Source: Manihot esculenta (taxonomy: Eukaryota > Streptophyta > Magnoliopsida > Malpighiales > Euphorbiaceae). From it: DNA of 64,000 nucleotides. The position numbers were made by a program, and so were the translations under genes. This document shows positions 22,255-33,042 of the stretch, piece after piece; the first letter of the stretch is position 1, and each line of letters opens with the position of its first letter. Below the pieces are notes generated by a model that saw only the letters and a program-made list of their open reading frames with translations, ran no database searches and was not told the origin of the DNA. Where the stretch lies: positions 5,828,001 through 5,892,000 of the forward strand of contig NC_035170.2 of assembly GCF_001659605.2 (NCBI RefSeq), in the 5' to 3' direction.

Positions 22255-23215
22255 TGGCTGCATTGTGTTACGGAGGAGGAAGGCCAGTAAATCTTAAAAG
22301 ACATTCATAAAGGTGATTTCAGAAGCCATGAAGGAGCTCAAACGATCACTTGGAAAGCATTCAGACAAGGGTATTATTGGCCAATGATAATGCAAAATGC
22401 GAAGCAGCTTGTCTAGAAGTGTCGAATATGTCAAGTACATGCGAATATCCCAAAGTCCCCGGGAGAGATGCAAGCAGCCACTGGAATCCCCTAGCCTTTC
22501 TTTCAATGGGGGATAGACATCCTTGGCCCATTCTCGAAGGCAATCGGGTCAAGGAAGTTCATAATCATGGCAGTGGATCATTTCAGCAAGTGGGCCGAGG
22601 CTAAGACAGCACAGTCCATCACCACCCAATAAGCTATCTCCTTCATTGACTTAAGGTTCAGCTCGACCTATCACCCTCAGACCAATAGAATGACTGAGGT
22701 TACGAAAAGGACTATCCTATAAGGGTTGAAAAAAAGGCTCGACAAAGCCAAAGGCAACTAGGCTAAGGAATTTCTCTACATACTATGGGCATATAGAACA
22801 ACCCCAAGAACAGCTAGAGGAGAAATGCCTTTTTCTCTTATGTACAAGGCCGAGACAATTATCCCATAGAAATCCAAGAAAACATATTCACGACACAACA
22901 CCCTGAGATTTCGGAAAATTCCAAAGAAATTCAATTCAATTTGGATCGAGCCGAATTTCTATGAGAAAAGTCCACGATCAGAATGGCAGTTTACAGAAAT
23001 AAAATATCTAGACTGTTCAACAGTAAAGTCAGGTCGCGTGCTTTTAATGTGGGGGACCTAGTCCTTAAAAGAACATATGTAACAAGCGACAATGCCGGGT
23101 CTGGTAAGTTGTGCGGAAACTAAAAAGGACCATTTAGGATTTCGAAAGTCATTCGCCTAGGGTCCTGTAAGTTGGTCAAGTTAGATGGTCGAGTCATTTT
23201 CCACTCCTGAAATTT
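22255..23215 (+). pseudogene. Tat element integrase remnant
   Basis: Resumes the Tat polyprotein after fragment C. The zinc-finger region (FRSHEGAQ, QGYYWP, then a Cys pair) is followed by the integrase core start (QWGIDILGPFSKAIGS, near 22500-22550), a deletion that removes much of the core, an integrase block including YHPQTN near 22670, and a C-terminal region with FNVGDLVLKR near 23035. Several stops and frameshifts are present. It would have inserted the DNA copy. Confidence 0.75.
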
Positions 23216-23369
23216 TTATAATTTGAGAAAATTTTATTAATAACAGTTAACGAGGTTTTTTTTTTCATATATTGTGCTCTACAATGACAAGGAATGATGG
23301 GATTATCTTCTTCAAAAAAAACAAAGATTAAGGAGCACTCATTGAGGGCCATAAGGCAGGCTTTGCTAG

Positions 23370-23850
23370 AGCACAATTCGGGCTTTGGTCCCACTAATTA
23401 AGACATTCATGCCAGGCCATAAGGTAGGTTTCGCTAGGCTGCAATCCAGGCATTAGTTCCACTAATCAAGGTATTCATACTATGCCACAAGGTGGGTTCC
23501 ATTAGGCCTCAATCCGGGCGTTGGTCCCACTAATTATGGCATTCATGCCAGCCATAAGACCGATTCCGCCAGGCCGCAATCTGGGGTTCGTCCCATTAAT
23601 CAAGACATTCATGCCAGGCTACAAGGCGAGTTCCATCAGGCTACAAGGCGAGTTCCATCAGGCTACAAGGCGAGTTCCATCAGGCTATAATCTAGGAGTT
23701 GGTCCCACTAATCAAGGCATTCATGCCAGGACTCAAGGTGAATTTCTGCCAGGCCAAAAGACTAGGTGTTAGTCCCACTAAAAAAGACATTCATGTCAGG
23801 TCACAAGGCAGGTTCCGCCAGGCCATGATCCAGATGATAGTCTCAAAAAA
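23370..23850 (+). repeat. Minisatellite in the 3' region of the Tat element
   Basis: About six imperfect units of 65-75 bases, each with GGTCCCACTAAT, a CATTCATGCC block and a TTCCGCCAGGCC-like block. One unit holds a further three perfect copies of a 22-base subunit (CAGGCTACAAGGCGAGTTCC plus two bases, about 23613-23685). Tandem arrays between integrase and the 3' LTR are known from Tat/Ogre elements. Confidence 0.85.
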
Positions 23851-23954
23851 CAAATGTCGCATGTTAGGCTACCGAGCTAGCAATCGACAGGCGAACCTGT
23901 AGATGCCAATTTCCAAAAGATGAAGGCATCAGTCAGAGATTAAAGTTGCTAGGG

Positions 23955-25403
23955 TGATCAAGCATAATTTAGCCACATTTTTAGTGTATTTATTACTGTC
24001 TAATTACACATTTTTCTAGCTTAATTTATGTTTTTGTTATGTTTTTATAGAAAAAGAAGAAAATGGAAAGTTGGAGAAAAAGTGAAGAAAAAGCTGGAAA
24101 AGTGATTGGGTCAGAGTGATTTGGCCAAAACACTGCCCAGATCAAGCTGAAGCAGAAACCTGGAGGCAACAGGCAGAAGTGATTTGGGCAAGCGATCTGC
24201 CCAAATCACCGCCCAAATCACTCGCAGAGACAGAAAGCTAAAAACTGGACTGACTCACGGAAAAGCGATTGGGGCAAGTGATCTGCCCAAATCACTGCCC
24301 CAATCACACTGACAGCAGAAACAGACAGCAGAGGCGGAAAAAGTGCAGGGAACCGAAATTCAAATTTTGAGAAGACCAAATCCAACTCAATCACTGCCAA
24401 CACAATTCCAAGAGCCACGAAAGAGTTTCTCACCTAAGGAATTCCATTTGCAATTAAATTCAACATCAAAAGAGGAATCAAAAACCAAATCAAAAAAGGA
24501 TTTCAAAACCCTAGATGGATGGGATTCTTCAGCTATAAAAGAGCAGCCTCCAAACCAGCAAAGGGACATCATCTCAGCATCCTCTCCTCCTCGGGAATTC
24601 TGCAGAAATACAACAGAACTTACTTTCTTCTTTTCTTCTCTTCTTTTGTGTATTTTTGTCCACCATGAGTGGCTAAAACAATTCATTTCTAATTGAAGTT
24701 GGAAAATTCAGATTTGTGATGAATTGGGAGATTTAAATCTCCATTGTTAAACTTCTATTTATTTTCAATATTTATGCAATTTGATCTTTCTATAATTGTT
24801 GCTTTGCTTTTAATTGCTTGAGTAACAATTGTTTGAATAATTTAGGTCTGTAATTGCTTAGATTATTTAAACACACATTTAATCAAGTTGCATAATCTAA
24901 ACTTGACCACGCGGTTGGCAAGGTTAGAATTAGGTTTCTCTAAGTCTTAATGCAGTTAACAGTTGTTCGATGCTAAAAGCCCCAAGGACGTTTCTTGGCA
25001 ACTTGTTGACTAGTGTTTGATTAGTGAACGTTTTCTAATCAAACTAGAACTAAGGAGGAATTTGGTTGTGAGAAGCGTCTTCCACAACCAAAACTAATTT
25101 ATTGAATTAAAATAGGAGTATTAAATAATCAATGATCAATTCTGAACAAACTGAAATAGATCCATATTTCAACTAGAATCTTTCCCCTATTGAAATTCTC
25201 ACTTATTTAAATTATTGCTTTCTAGATTTAATCCATCAAAACAAAACCCCCTCTTTTATTTATTTGTTATTTGTTTGCCTTAGTCATTATTAGGAAAATC
25301 TTTGGTGTCAAATCCCTGTGGTTTGACCCTATTGCCACTATCTACAAGTTAATTGTTGATTGTTTAATAGGTTTATTTTTTACGGCTTTGACAACCGCTA
25401 TCA
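23955..25403 (+). repeat. 5' LTR of element D
   Basis: 1,449 bases. It carries several copies of a GATCTGCCCAAATCACT-like motif, in both orientations (24107-24305), and a TATAAAAG box at 24534-24541. It differs from the 3' LTR by an indel near 24200 and scattered substitutions. Confidence 0.95.
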
Positions 25404-25408
25404 AAAAT

Positions 25409-25424
25409 TGGCGCCGTTACCGGG
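25409..25424 (+). other. Primer binding site of element D
   Basis: TGGCGCCGTTACCGGG, a few bases after the LTR, fits the tRNA-Asp-type site TGGCGCCGTTGCCGGG used by Athila and Tat elements, with one mismatch. Element E is inserted directly after it. Confidence 0.8.
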
Positions 25425-25429
25425 AATTT

Positions 25430-28196
25430 TGTAACATCCTCAAACACATAGCTAGAGCAGTGACATCCCTAGGTAGGGCTAGGCTATTTCACTACTAGAG
25501 TAAGTGGCCTTAGGGAATGTGCTAGCATAACTCTAAACTGCTAATAACTGAATCATAGAAAACTCAAATAAAGAAACAGACGTATTCAGAAATAAAGCAG
25601 ACAGTGTGATTAGCGAGTCGGGAACGAGTCACTTTCGAAAGGTGCTTAGGGTTTTCCGACGTGCTTGCTTGAGGTGCTTGTTTATATTCATCATGCTTGC
25701 TTAAGTGAAAAGGACTTCTAATGGATAAAAGCATATTTTCGTAGGTCAATCTATGATTATTGAAAGTTTAAAAAACTAAATTGAAACATGGTAAAAAGTT
25801 TAGTGGGTTAAAGTGTTAATATGGAAAGTTAAAACATAAAAGTCAAATTTTACTTTCCATGTGTCACCTAACTAAGGAAAGGAGAAATGAAAAAGAAAAT
25901 TAAAAAAAGAAAAAGGGATTTTCTTCTTTCTTCCTCCACCATTGCCGTAGCTCACCCATTGAAAAAACAACCAAAGCTTTGTTTTGTCTTCCTTCCACCA
26001 AAACCAAGCCAAACTCCACCAAAGCCAAGCCAAACCTCACCAAAACAACTTCTTCCTTTAACCAAAATCTATCCTAAGATCAAGAGCTAAAGGAACAGCC
26101 ATATAGTGAAAGAATTGAAGAAGAAAGGTTTAGGGTTCCATATACACCAAGCTTGAAAATCCAAGGTAAGCTTAGAAAGGTGAAGGAAATAACATCTTCT
26201 CATTTCTTCATGCATGAATTTTCATTATAGAGCTTTAATTTATAGTTTATTCAATCCTTTCCTAAGACATAAATCTACCTAGGTGAAGGAACATCAAAGG
26301 GAAAGGAGATAGCTAGAGATTAGAAGAGGAAAAGAAAGAAGGAATCCAAGAAAGGTTTGGTGTTTGTATGATTTTTCTGTTTTCCTTTGATTCTGCCATG
26401 AATAAGTGAAATTAGGGGTTGATTTTACTTGCTGGAAATGTTGTTTTGATTGTATAAAGATGTTATATGAATGTTAAAATGATGTTTGAAAGGCTTAGAG
26501 TAAAGAAATTTAACATGAGAGCTAAAAGTGCAAATCTGGCAGAATAGGTTGTAACAGGACAGCTTGTGTTGATATTCTTATAACTTATTGTGTTGTTATT
26601 GAAATTAGGCCTAAGATATACCAAATGAAAGCTAAGACAAAGAGCTAAAACTTTCATGAATTGACCAAATTCTGAATCTGTAGGTAAGATGATGAAAATT
26701 TGAAGTGAACCGAAACTGGATACAGAGTTAGTGCATCCGGAACCGTGTGTATTGATTATACTATAACTAATTATGTACTCAGTGAAATTTGTTAATACCA
26801 GTGCCAAATGAATCCTAAGAAGTATACCTAAAACTTTGTAGAAGACACTTAAGCTTGAATTTGTATGGAAATGTATGAATCTGATAATTTTTGTGCTACT
26901 ATAAACAGGTACTAATACTGGACTGATTAAGACCTGATGGAGCAGCTTGTAACGAAAAATTCATAACTTAAGTTAGGATGATCAGAATTGCATGAATCAT
27001 ACCTTGTTGGAAAGATAAGACATAAATGTACATTTCTTATGAAGAAAATGCAGTTAAATTATAACGCTAAACTACTTGAAAAGTTGATGCAATATATGGC
27101 AGAATGTAGTTTTCTACATTAAAATGCTAAGTCAATAAAGTTTTGCACTATTTGCCATGAGTTTTCCATATTGTAAATCTTGGCATATGATATATGTAAC
27201 TTGGAAAATGAATTCAAATAGCTTCAAATGGCATGCATTTTACATTGATACATTGAATTAATAGTGCTTGGCCCTGGTAAACGTAATAGGAGTCGAGGTT
27301 AGTATAAGGGTATGGCATGCCATATAAACATACAGAGTTCGCAGTACTGCTACCGATACATGATCTATATTTGAGGTTACATATCTGGTACCTCATAAGC
27401 ATGGCCACAGAGCTCTGCTATCACAGATTTGGCCTCTGAGCCTACCGTTCGGCACCCTGTGCCTACCGTTATAACTCCTTATCTACCTAGTCGATCCTAC
27501 TATGTGTTTATAAGGGCTAAGATCTTAGTTAAGATTGATACTTGATTTTGTGAACTTCTTAGTGAGTGTTAATATGTTTGCATCTATTACATGCACTAAG
27601 CTGTGGTGATTTGCTATGAATAGAAAATGTGCAATAAAGGAAAAAGAAGATGTTTTTATTCTGATTATCTGTAAACGTGAACTTGTTTACGCTATTTTGT
27701 TATTTGTTGTTATCACCCACTGAGCATTAGCTCAGCGTGTTGGTTTTTACCTCACGCAGGTTGTAGATAAAGTAGGCACGCGAAGTTCATCAAAGGTCTA
27801 CATCAGATATCAAGGCCATTATCATAGCTGGTTCTTTTGAGTCTCTGAGTCATAGTACAGTTTTATTTTGGCATGTACATATTAAATAGAGTGAGTTGTA
27901 AAGATTATGTAATCAAAAATAGTAAGATATCAAATGACAGTTGTTAGTGTAATTATAAGTGTGATGTTCATATGTATTACAGGTTAAAGTGCTAATGAAA
28001 CAGAGGAAATTTTGCCGAAAAATTTTGGGTTAGAAATCTCACATTTATTTTAATCACTTGATGAAAGTTACATGCATTACCTAAAAACTTGGTATTTACA
28101 GATAAAAGAAATTGTTTAGTCCTGATATATCTAAAAAGGTATAGTTTGTGACATTCCTTGCTCTATCTACTCTTTGATAGGGTAAGGGGTGTTACA
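25430..28196 (+). repeat. 5' LTR of element E
   Basis: 2,767 bases, TGTAACATCCTC to GGTGTTACA. No long ORF. It has A-rich and C-rich stretches near 25890-26050 (repeated CCAAAACCAAGCC-like units) and is nearly identical to 33021-35759. Confidence 0.96.
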
Positions 28197-28201
28197 ATTA
28201 G

Positions 28202-28213
28202 TGGTATCAGAGC
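28202..28213 (+). other. Primer binding site of element E
   Basis: TGGTATCAGAGC five bases after the LTR, an exact match to the initiator tRNA-Met primer site core of plant LTR elements. Confidence 0.9.
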
Positions 28214-28344
28214 AAAGGTTTAGGCGATTCTAGGTCATAGTATGTAGGTGTATATGTGTCATATATGTACATGCCAAAATGAGTTACAGCTATGATATGG
28301 TTCTGATGTAAATCTCTTCTTTGTGTCTTTAGGTCATATAAAAG

Positions 28345-31300
28345 ATGTCATCTGAGTCACAGAGAGCAGCAGATGAAGAGGTAGAGAGTCATGCTCCCTC
28401 TGAGGCAGCTGTAGCTCCTGCTGCTCCTGCACCTGCTGCTGCTCCTCCACCTGCTGCTGCTGGCGGACTAGGGCAGGATGCATTGTTTCAGCAAATAGCT
28501 GAGTTGATTAGGAGGGTTACACAAAATGTACCAGAGGTACCACCACCACCTGTAGCAGTCCAGGTTCCCCCACCTGTGGTAGCTAGGCCTCCAATAGAAA
28601 AACTCAGAAAGTATGGTGCAACAGAATTTAGAGGTAAAAAGGAAGATGATCCTTCAGCTGCAGAATTCTGGTTAGAAAGTACAGAAAGGGTTTTACAGCA
28701 GCTACAGTGTTCACCAGTAGAGAGCTTGATGTGTGCAGTATCATTGCTAAAAGATGAAGCGTATCGATGGTGGACAACTTTAACACAGATGGTTCGACCA
28801 GAGCGCCAGACTTGGGAATTCTTTTTGTTAGAGTTTAAAAAGAAGTATGTTGGGGCCTTATATATAGAGGAGAGAAGGAGGGAGTTCTTATACCTCAGAC
28901 AGGGCAGGCTTACAGTAACTGAGTACGAGCGAGAATTTGTCCGACTTAGTAAGTATGCCACGGAGATAGTTCCTACAGAGGAAGAGAGATGTAGACGCTT
29001 TGAGCAGGGATTACATGCTGATATCAGGATGTACCTCACAGCTATGCATATCAAGGAACTTTCAGTTTTAGTAGAGACGGCCCACAGCCTAGAACGAATT
29101 AAAGAAGAAGAGCAAAGTAGAAAGCAAAAAGGGCAACAGAAAAGGAGCCAGAGCCAGTATCAGGGACAATCCTCTATATCTCAGACAAGTAGTAAGAGAC
29201 ATAGGGAATTTCAGCAGACAGGGCAGAGAGGACTACCTAGGCAGAGTCAGAGACCGGGGCAGAGTTCAGTAGTGAGGTCTGGACAGCAGACTACTTCAGT
29301 ATCCAGTACAGGAGGACCAGGCAGAGGGTTGCCACCAGTATGTGAGCATTGTGGCAGGAGACATGGTGGAGTATGTAGGAGATTGACTGGGGCTTGCTAC
29401 TTATGTGGAAGCTCAGACCACTTTATGAGGGATTGTCCTAGAGGCCAGTCAGTGCAGCCTATACAGACAGAGAGATCTTTGCCGACAGGGTCTCGAGGCA
29501 GAGGTAGAGGTAGAGGTGAATCTAGCAGTGCTCAGAGTCACAGAGTATCAGAGACAGTAGATAGACCAGACACTAGAGCACCTGCCAGGGCATATGCTAT
29601 TCGTGCAAGGGAAGACCAGGACAAACCAGATGTTATTGCTGGTAAATTTTCTATCTTTGGCAAACATATTTATGCATTAATTGATCCTGGTTCCACACAT
29701 TCATACACCAGCATACCCATCAATAATGAGAAGGGAATTAAAGTAGAACCTTTAGAGCATGACATAGCAGTGACCAATCCCTTAGGACATCTTGTGATTG
29801 TGAATAGAGTTTACAGAGATTGTCCTATATGTGTGCAAGGTCATACCTTTTTAGGTGACCTGATAGAGTTACCTTTTAGAGAGTTTGATGTGATTTTGGG
29901 CATGGATTGGTTGTCTAGACATCATGTCATAGTTGATTGTAAGTTAAAGCGAGTCACACTCAAAACATTAGAGGGTTCTGAGGTTATAGTTGTGGGTGAG
30001 AGGTCAGATTACCTCTCTAATGTCATATCTGTCACTACAGCTAGGAGGTTGATTAGAAAAGGCTGTACAGCTTATCTAGCCAGTGTGACTGAAACTAAGA
30101 AGGAAGGTCCTAGTGTGTCAAACCTACCCACAATATGTCATTTTCCAGATGTATTTCCTGAAGAGTTGCCAGGGTTACCTCCAGAAAGGGAAGTGGATTT
30201 TGCTATAGAAGTTGTGCCAGGCACTGCACCTATTTCAATTGCTCCGTACAGAATGGCTCCTACAGAATTGAAAGAGTTGAAAATACAGTTACAAGAATTA
30301 CTTGATAAGGGCTTTATTCAACCTAGTGTTTCACCATGGGGTGCACCAGTGTTGTTTGTGAAAAAGAAAGATGGATCTCTTCGATTGTGCATTGATTACA
30401 GACAATTGAATAAGGTAACTATAAAGAATAAATATCCACTGCCCAGAATAGATGATTTGTTTGATCAGTTGAAAGGGGCCAGTATTTTCTCTAAGATAGA
30501 TTTGAGATCGGGTTACCATCAGTTGAGAGTTAAAGGGGCAGATGTGCCGAAGACTGCATTCAGGACACGATATGGACATTATGAGTTCCTGGTTATGCCA
30601 TTCGGGCTAACAAATGCACCTGCATCATTCATGGATCTAATGAACCGTATCTTCCATCCATATTTAGACCAGTTTGTTGTAGTATTCATTGATGATATTC
30701 TGGTATACTCGAAAACTAGGGAAGACCATGATAGACATTTGAGGATAGTATTACAGACTCTGAGGGAAAAGCAACTTTATGCTAAGTTCAGTAAATGTGA
30801 TTTTTGGCTCAATGAAATAACATTTTTGGGACATGTTGTATCAGCAGAGGGAATCAGGGTAGCTCCACAGAAGATTAAAGCTGTACTGGAATGGAAGCCA
30901 CTAAAGAATGTTGCAGAGATCAGGAGTTTCTTGGGTCTAGCTGGGTACTACAGACGGTTTGTGAAAGGGTTTTCACTTATAGCAGCTCCATTGACTAAAT
31001 TACTACATAAGAATGTTAAGTATGTGTGGGATGATAGATGTCAGGCAAGTTTTGACAGATTGAAGACTATGCTCACTGAAGCACCAATACTTACACAACC
31101 TATTTCTGGCAAGGAATTTATAATATACAGTGATGCTTCTCACAATGGACTTGGATGTGTTTTGATGCAAGAAGGTAAAGTGATTGCCTATGCTTCTAGA
31201 CAACTGAAGCCACATGAGAAGAACTATCCTACCCATGATCTAGAGCTGGCTGCCATAGTTTTTGCACTAAAGATATGGAGACATTACTTATATGGTGAGA

Positions 31301-33042
31301 AATGTTACATTTATACAGATCATAAAAGTCTGAAATACTTGCCCACACAGAAAGAGCTAAACCTGAGACAGAGAAGATGGCTAGAGTTACTGAAAGATTA
31401 TGATTGCATTATAGATTATCACCCAGGCAAAGCTAATTTGGTAGCAGATGCACTCAGCAGGAAATCCTTATTTGCATTAAAAGCACTGAATGCGCGGTTG
31501 ACTATAGCAGATGATGGAGCTATTGTAGCAGAATTGAAAGTTAGACCCAACTTACTGCAACAAATTAAAGAAGCACAGAAAGAAGATACAGAGATAGCCT
31601 TATGGACTAGACAAGTACAAGAGGGGAAGAAGCAGAAGCATGTGATAAGTGATGATGGTTACTTGTACTATGGTGACCGAATATGTGTACCTAACATTGG
31701 AGAGCTGAAACAGAGTATTCTTACAGAGGCACACAATAGTCCATATGTTATGCATCCAGGTAGCACTAAGATGTATCAAGATCTGAAGGCGCATTATTGG
31801 TGGCCGGGTATGAAAAGAAATATAGTTGAATTTGTAACAAAATGTTTGACATGTCAACGGGTAAAAGCAGAGCATCAGGTTCCATCAGGGTTATTGCAGC
31901 CTATCGCTATACCAGAATGGAAATGGGATAGAATTACCATGGATTTTGTAACAGGATTGCCACTCACACCAAGGAAGAAAGATGCCATCTGGGTAATAGT
32001 TGACAAGTTAACTAAATCAGCGCATTTCTTGCCAATCAGAATGGATTATACATTAGAAAAGTATGCAGAATTGTACATTAATGAAATTGTGAGACTGCAT
32101 GGTGTTCCTATCTCTATCATATCAGACAGAGATCCAAGATTCACATCCAGATTCTGGGAAAAACTACATGAAGCTCTAGGGACAAGATTGAATTTTAGTA
32201 CAGCTTTTCATCCTCAGACAGATGGCCAGTCAGAAAGAGTAATTCAAGTTTTGGAAGATATGCTCAGAAGTTGTGCAATTGAATTTGAAGGAAGCTGGGA
32301 AAGATATCTCCCACTAGTGGAATTTGCTTACAACAATAGTTATCAGGCTAGTATTAAAATGGCTCCTTATGAAGCATTGTATGGCAGAAAATGTAGAACC
32401 CCATTATGCTGGACAGAACTTAGTGAAGCTAAACTTGTAGGTCCAGAGTTGGTAAGACAGACTGAGGAGAAGGTGAAGATTATCAAAGAAAGATTGAAAG
32501 CTGCAACAGATAGGCAAAAATCCTATGCAGATTTGAGAAGAAAAGATATAGAATTTGCTGTTGGAGACAAAGTGTTTTTAAAAGTTTCTCCATGGAAGAA
32601 AGTGCTAAGATTTGGCAAGAAAGGTAAGCTAAGCCCTCGGTTTATTGGTCCATATGAAATAATTGAGCGTGTGGGTCCAGTAGCCTACAGGCTAGCTTTA
32701 CCTCCAGAGTTAGACAGAATACACAATGTCTTTCATGTATCCATGTTAAGAAGATACAGATCTGATCCTTCACATGTTATCCCAGCTGAAACCATTGATG
32801 TACAATCTGACCTAACTTATGAAGAGGAACCAGTGAAAATTTTAGCAAGGGAAATGAAAGAATTACGAAACAAGAAGATACCCTTAGTTAAAGTGTTGTG
32901 GAGAAATCACAATGCAGAAGAAGCTACATGGGAGAGTGAAGAAGTGATGAGGCAACAATATCCACAGCTATTTAAAGCAGGTAAAATTTCGAGGACGAAA
33001 TTTCTTAAGAGGGGAAGAGTTGTAACATCCTCAAACACATAG
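28345..33042 (+). CDS. Gag-pol polyprotein of Tekay element E, intact
   Basis: 1,565 residues in one frame. Order: Ala/Pro-rich N-terminus (1-90); gag domain (about 105-260, with [13 protein letters not shown]); CCHC knuckle [14 protein letters not shown] (about 351-364) after [12 protein letters not shown]; aspartic protease [10 protein letters not shown] (about 443-452); RT from about 605 with FIDD at 781-784; RNase H from about 925 (YSDASHNG); integrase zinc finger with its histidines from about 1130 and cysteines near 1167; integrase triad D1200, D1261 and E1297, with 35 residues between the last two (DD35E); chromodomain-like tail at about 1494-1550 ([16 protein letters not shown]). The start ATG lies about 150 bases after the LTR. 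The stop codon lies inside the 3' LTR, so the last residues are LTR-encoded. All catalytic residues are present, so it may still be functional. Expression is not shown by the sequence. Confidence 0.96.
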   Translation: MSSESQRAADEEVESHAPSEAAVAPAAPAPAAAPPPAAAGGLGQDALFQQIAELIRRVTQNVPEVPPPPVAVQVPPPVVARPPIEKLRKYGATEFRGKKEDDPSAAEFWLESTERVLQQLQCSPVESLMCAVSLLKDEAYRWWTTLTQMVRPERQTWEFFLLEFKKKYVGALYIEERRREFLYLRQGRLTVTEYEREFVRLSKYATEIVPTEEERCRRFEQGLHADIRMYLTAMHIKELSVLVETAHSLERIKEEEQSRKQKGQQKRSQSQYQGQSSISQTSSKRHREFQQTGQRGLPRQSQRPGQSSVVRSGQQTTSVSSTGGPGRGLPPVCEHCGRRHGGVCRRLTGACYLCGSSDHFMRDCPRGQSVQPIQTERSLPTGSRGRGRGRGESSSAQSHRVSETVDRPDTRAPARAYAIRAREDQDKPDVIAGKFSIFGKHIYALIDPGSTHSYTSIPINNEKGIKVEPLEHDIAVTNPLGHLVIVNRVYRDCPICVQGHTFLGDLIELPFREFDVILGMDWLSRHHVIVDCKLKRVTLKTLEGSEVIVVGERSDYLSNVISVTTARRLIRKGCTAYLASVTETKKEGPSVSNLPTICHFPDVFPEELPGLPPEREVDFAIEVVPGTAPISIAPYRMAPTELKELKIQLQELLDKGFIQPSVSPWGAPVLFVKKKDGSLRLCIDYRQLNKVTIKNKYPLPRIDDLFDQLKGASIFSKIDLRSGYHQLRVKGADVPKTAFRTRYGHYEFLVMPFGLTNAPASFMDLMNRIFHPYLDQFVVVFIDDILVYSKTREDHDRHLRIVLQTLREKQLYAKFSKCDFWLNEITFLGHVVSAEGIRVAPQKIKAVLEWKPLKNVAEIRSFLGLAGYYRRFVKGFSLIAAPLTKLLHKNVKYVWDDRCQASFDRLKTMLTEAPILTQPISGKEFIIYSDASHNGLGCVLMQEGKVIAYASRQLKPHEKNYPTHDLELAAIVFALKIWRHYLYGEKCYIYTDHKSLKYLPTQKELNLRQRRWLELLKDYDCIIDYHPGKANLVADALSRKSLFALKALNARLTIADDGAIVAELKVRPNLLQQIKEAQKEDTEIALWTRQVQEGKKQKHVISDDGYLYYGDRICVPNIGELKQSILTEAHNSPYVMHPGSTKMYQDLKAHYWWPGMKRNIVEFVTKCLTCQRVKAEHQVPSGLLQPIAIPEWKWDRITMDFVTGLPLTPRKKDAIWVIVDKLTKSAHFLPIRMDYTLEKYAELYINEIVRLHGVPISIISDRDPRFTSRFWEKLHEALGTRLNFSTAFHPQTDGQSERVIQVLEDMLRSCAIEFEGSWERYLPLVEFAYNNSYQASIKMAPYEALYGRKCRTPLCWTELSEAKLVGPELVRQTEEKVKIIKERLKAATDRQKSYADLRRKDIEFAVGDKVFLKVSPWKKVLRFGKKGKLSPRFIGPYEIIERVGPVAYRLALPPELDRIHNVFHVSMLRRYRSDPSHVIPAETIDVQSDLTYEEEPVKILAREMKELRNKKIPLVKVLWRNHNAEEATWESEEVMRQQYPQLFKAGKISRTKFLKRGRVVTSSNT
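32984..33020 (+). other. Hairpin and polypurine tract of element E
   Basis: AAATTTCG and CGAAATTT form a perfect 8-bp stem around an AGGA loop (32984-33003). They are followed by TCTT and the purine tract AAGAGGGGAAGAG, which ends at the LTR start at 33021. Here the hairpin is also coding sequence. Confidence 0.75.

Noticed and set aside
23521..23902. Repetitive open frames in the minisatellite
   Set aside because: A repeat period near a multiple of three keeps frames open; they only mirror the repeat.
27720..27760. Possible CRISPR or riboswitch-like short repeats in the element E LTR
   Set aside because: Plant nuclear retroelement context; the blocks are ordinary LTR sequence duplicated at 35275-35315.
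28488..29054. 188-codon minus-strand frame inside gag of element E
   Set aside because: Antisense of a real coding region, with no domain resemblance.
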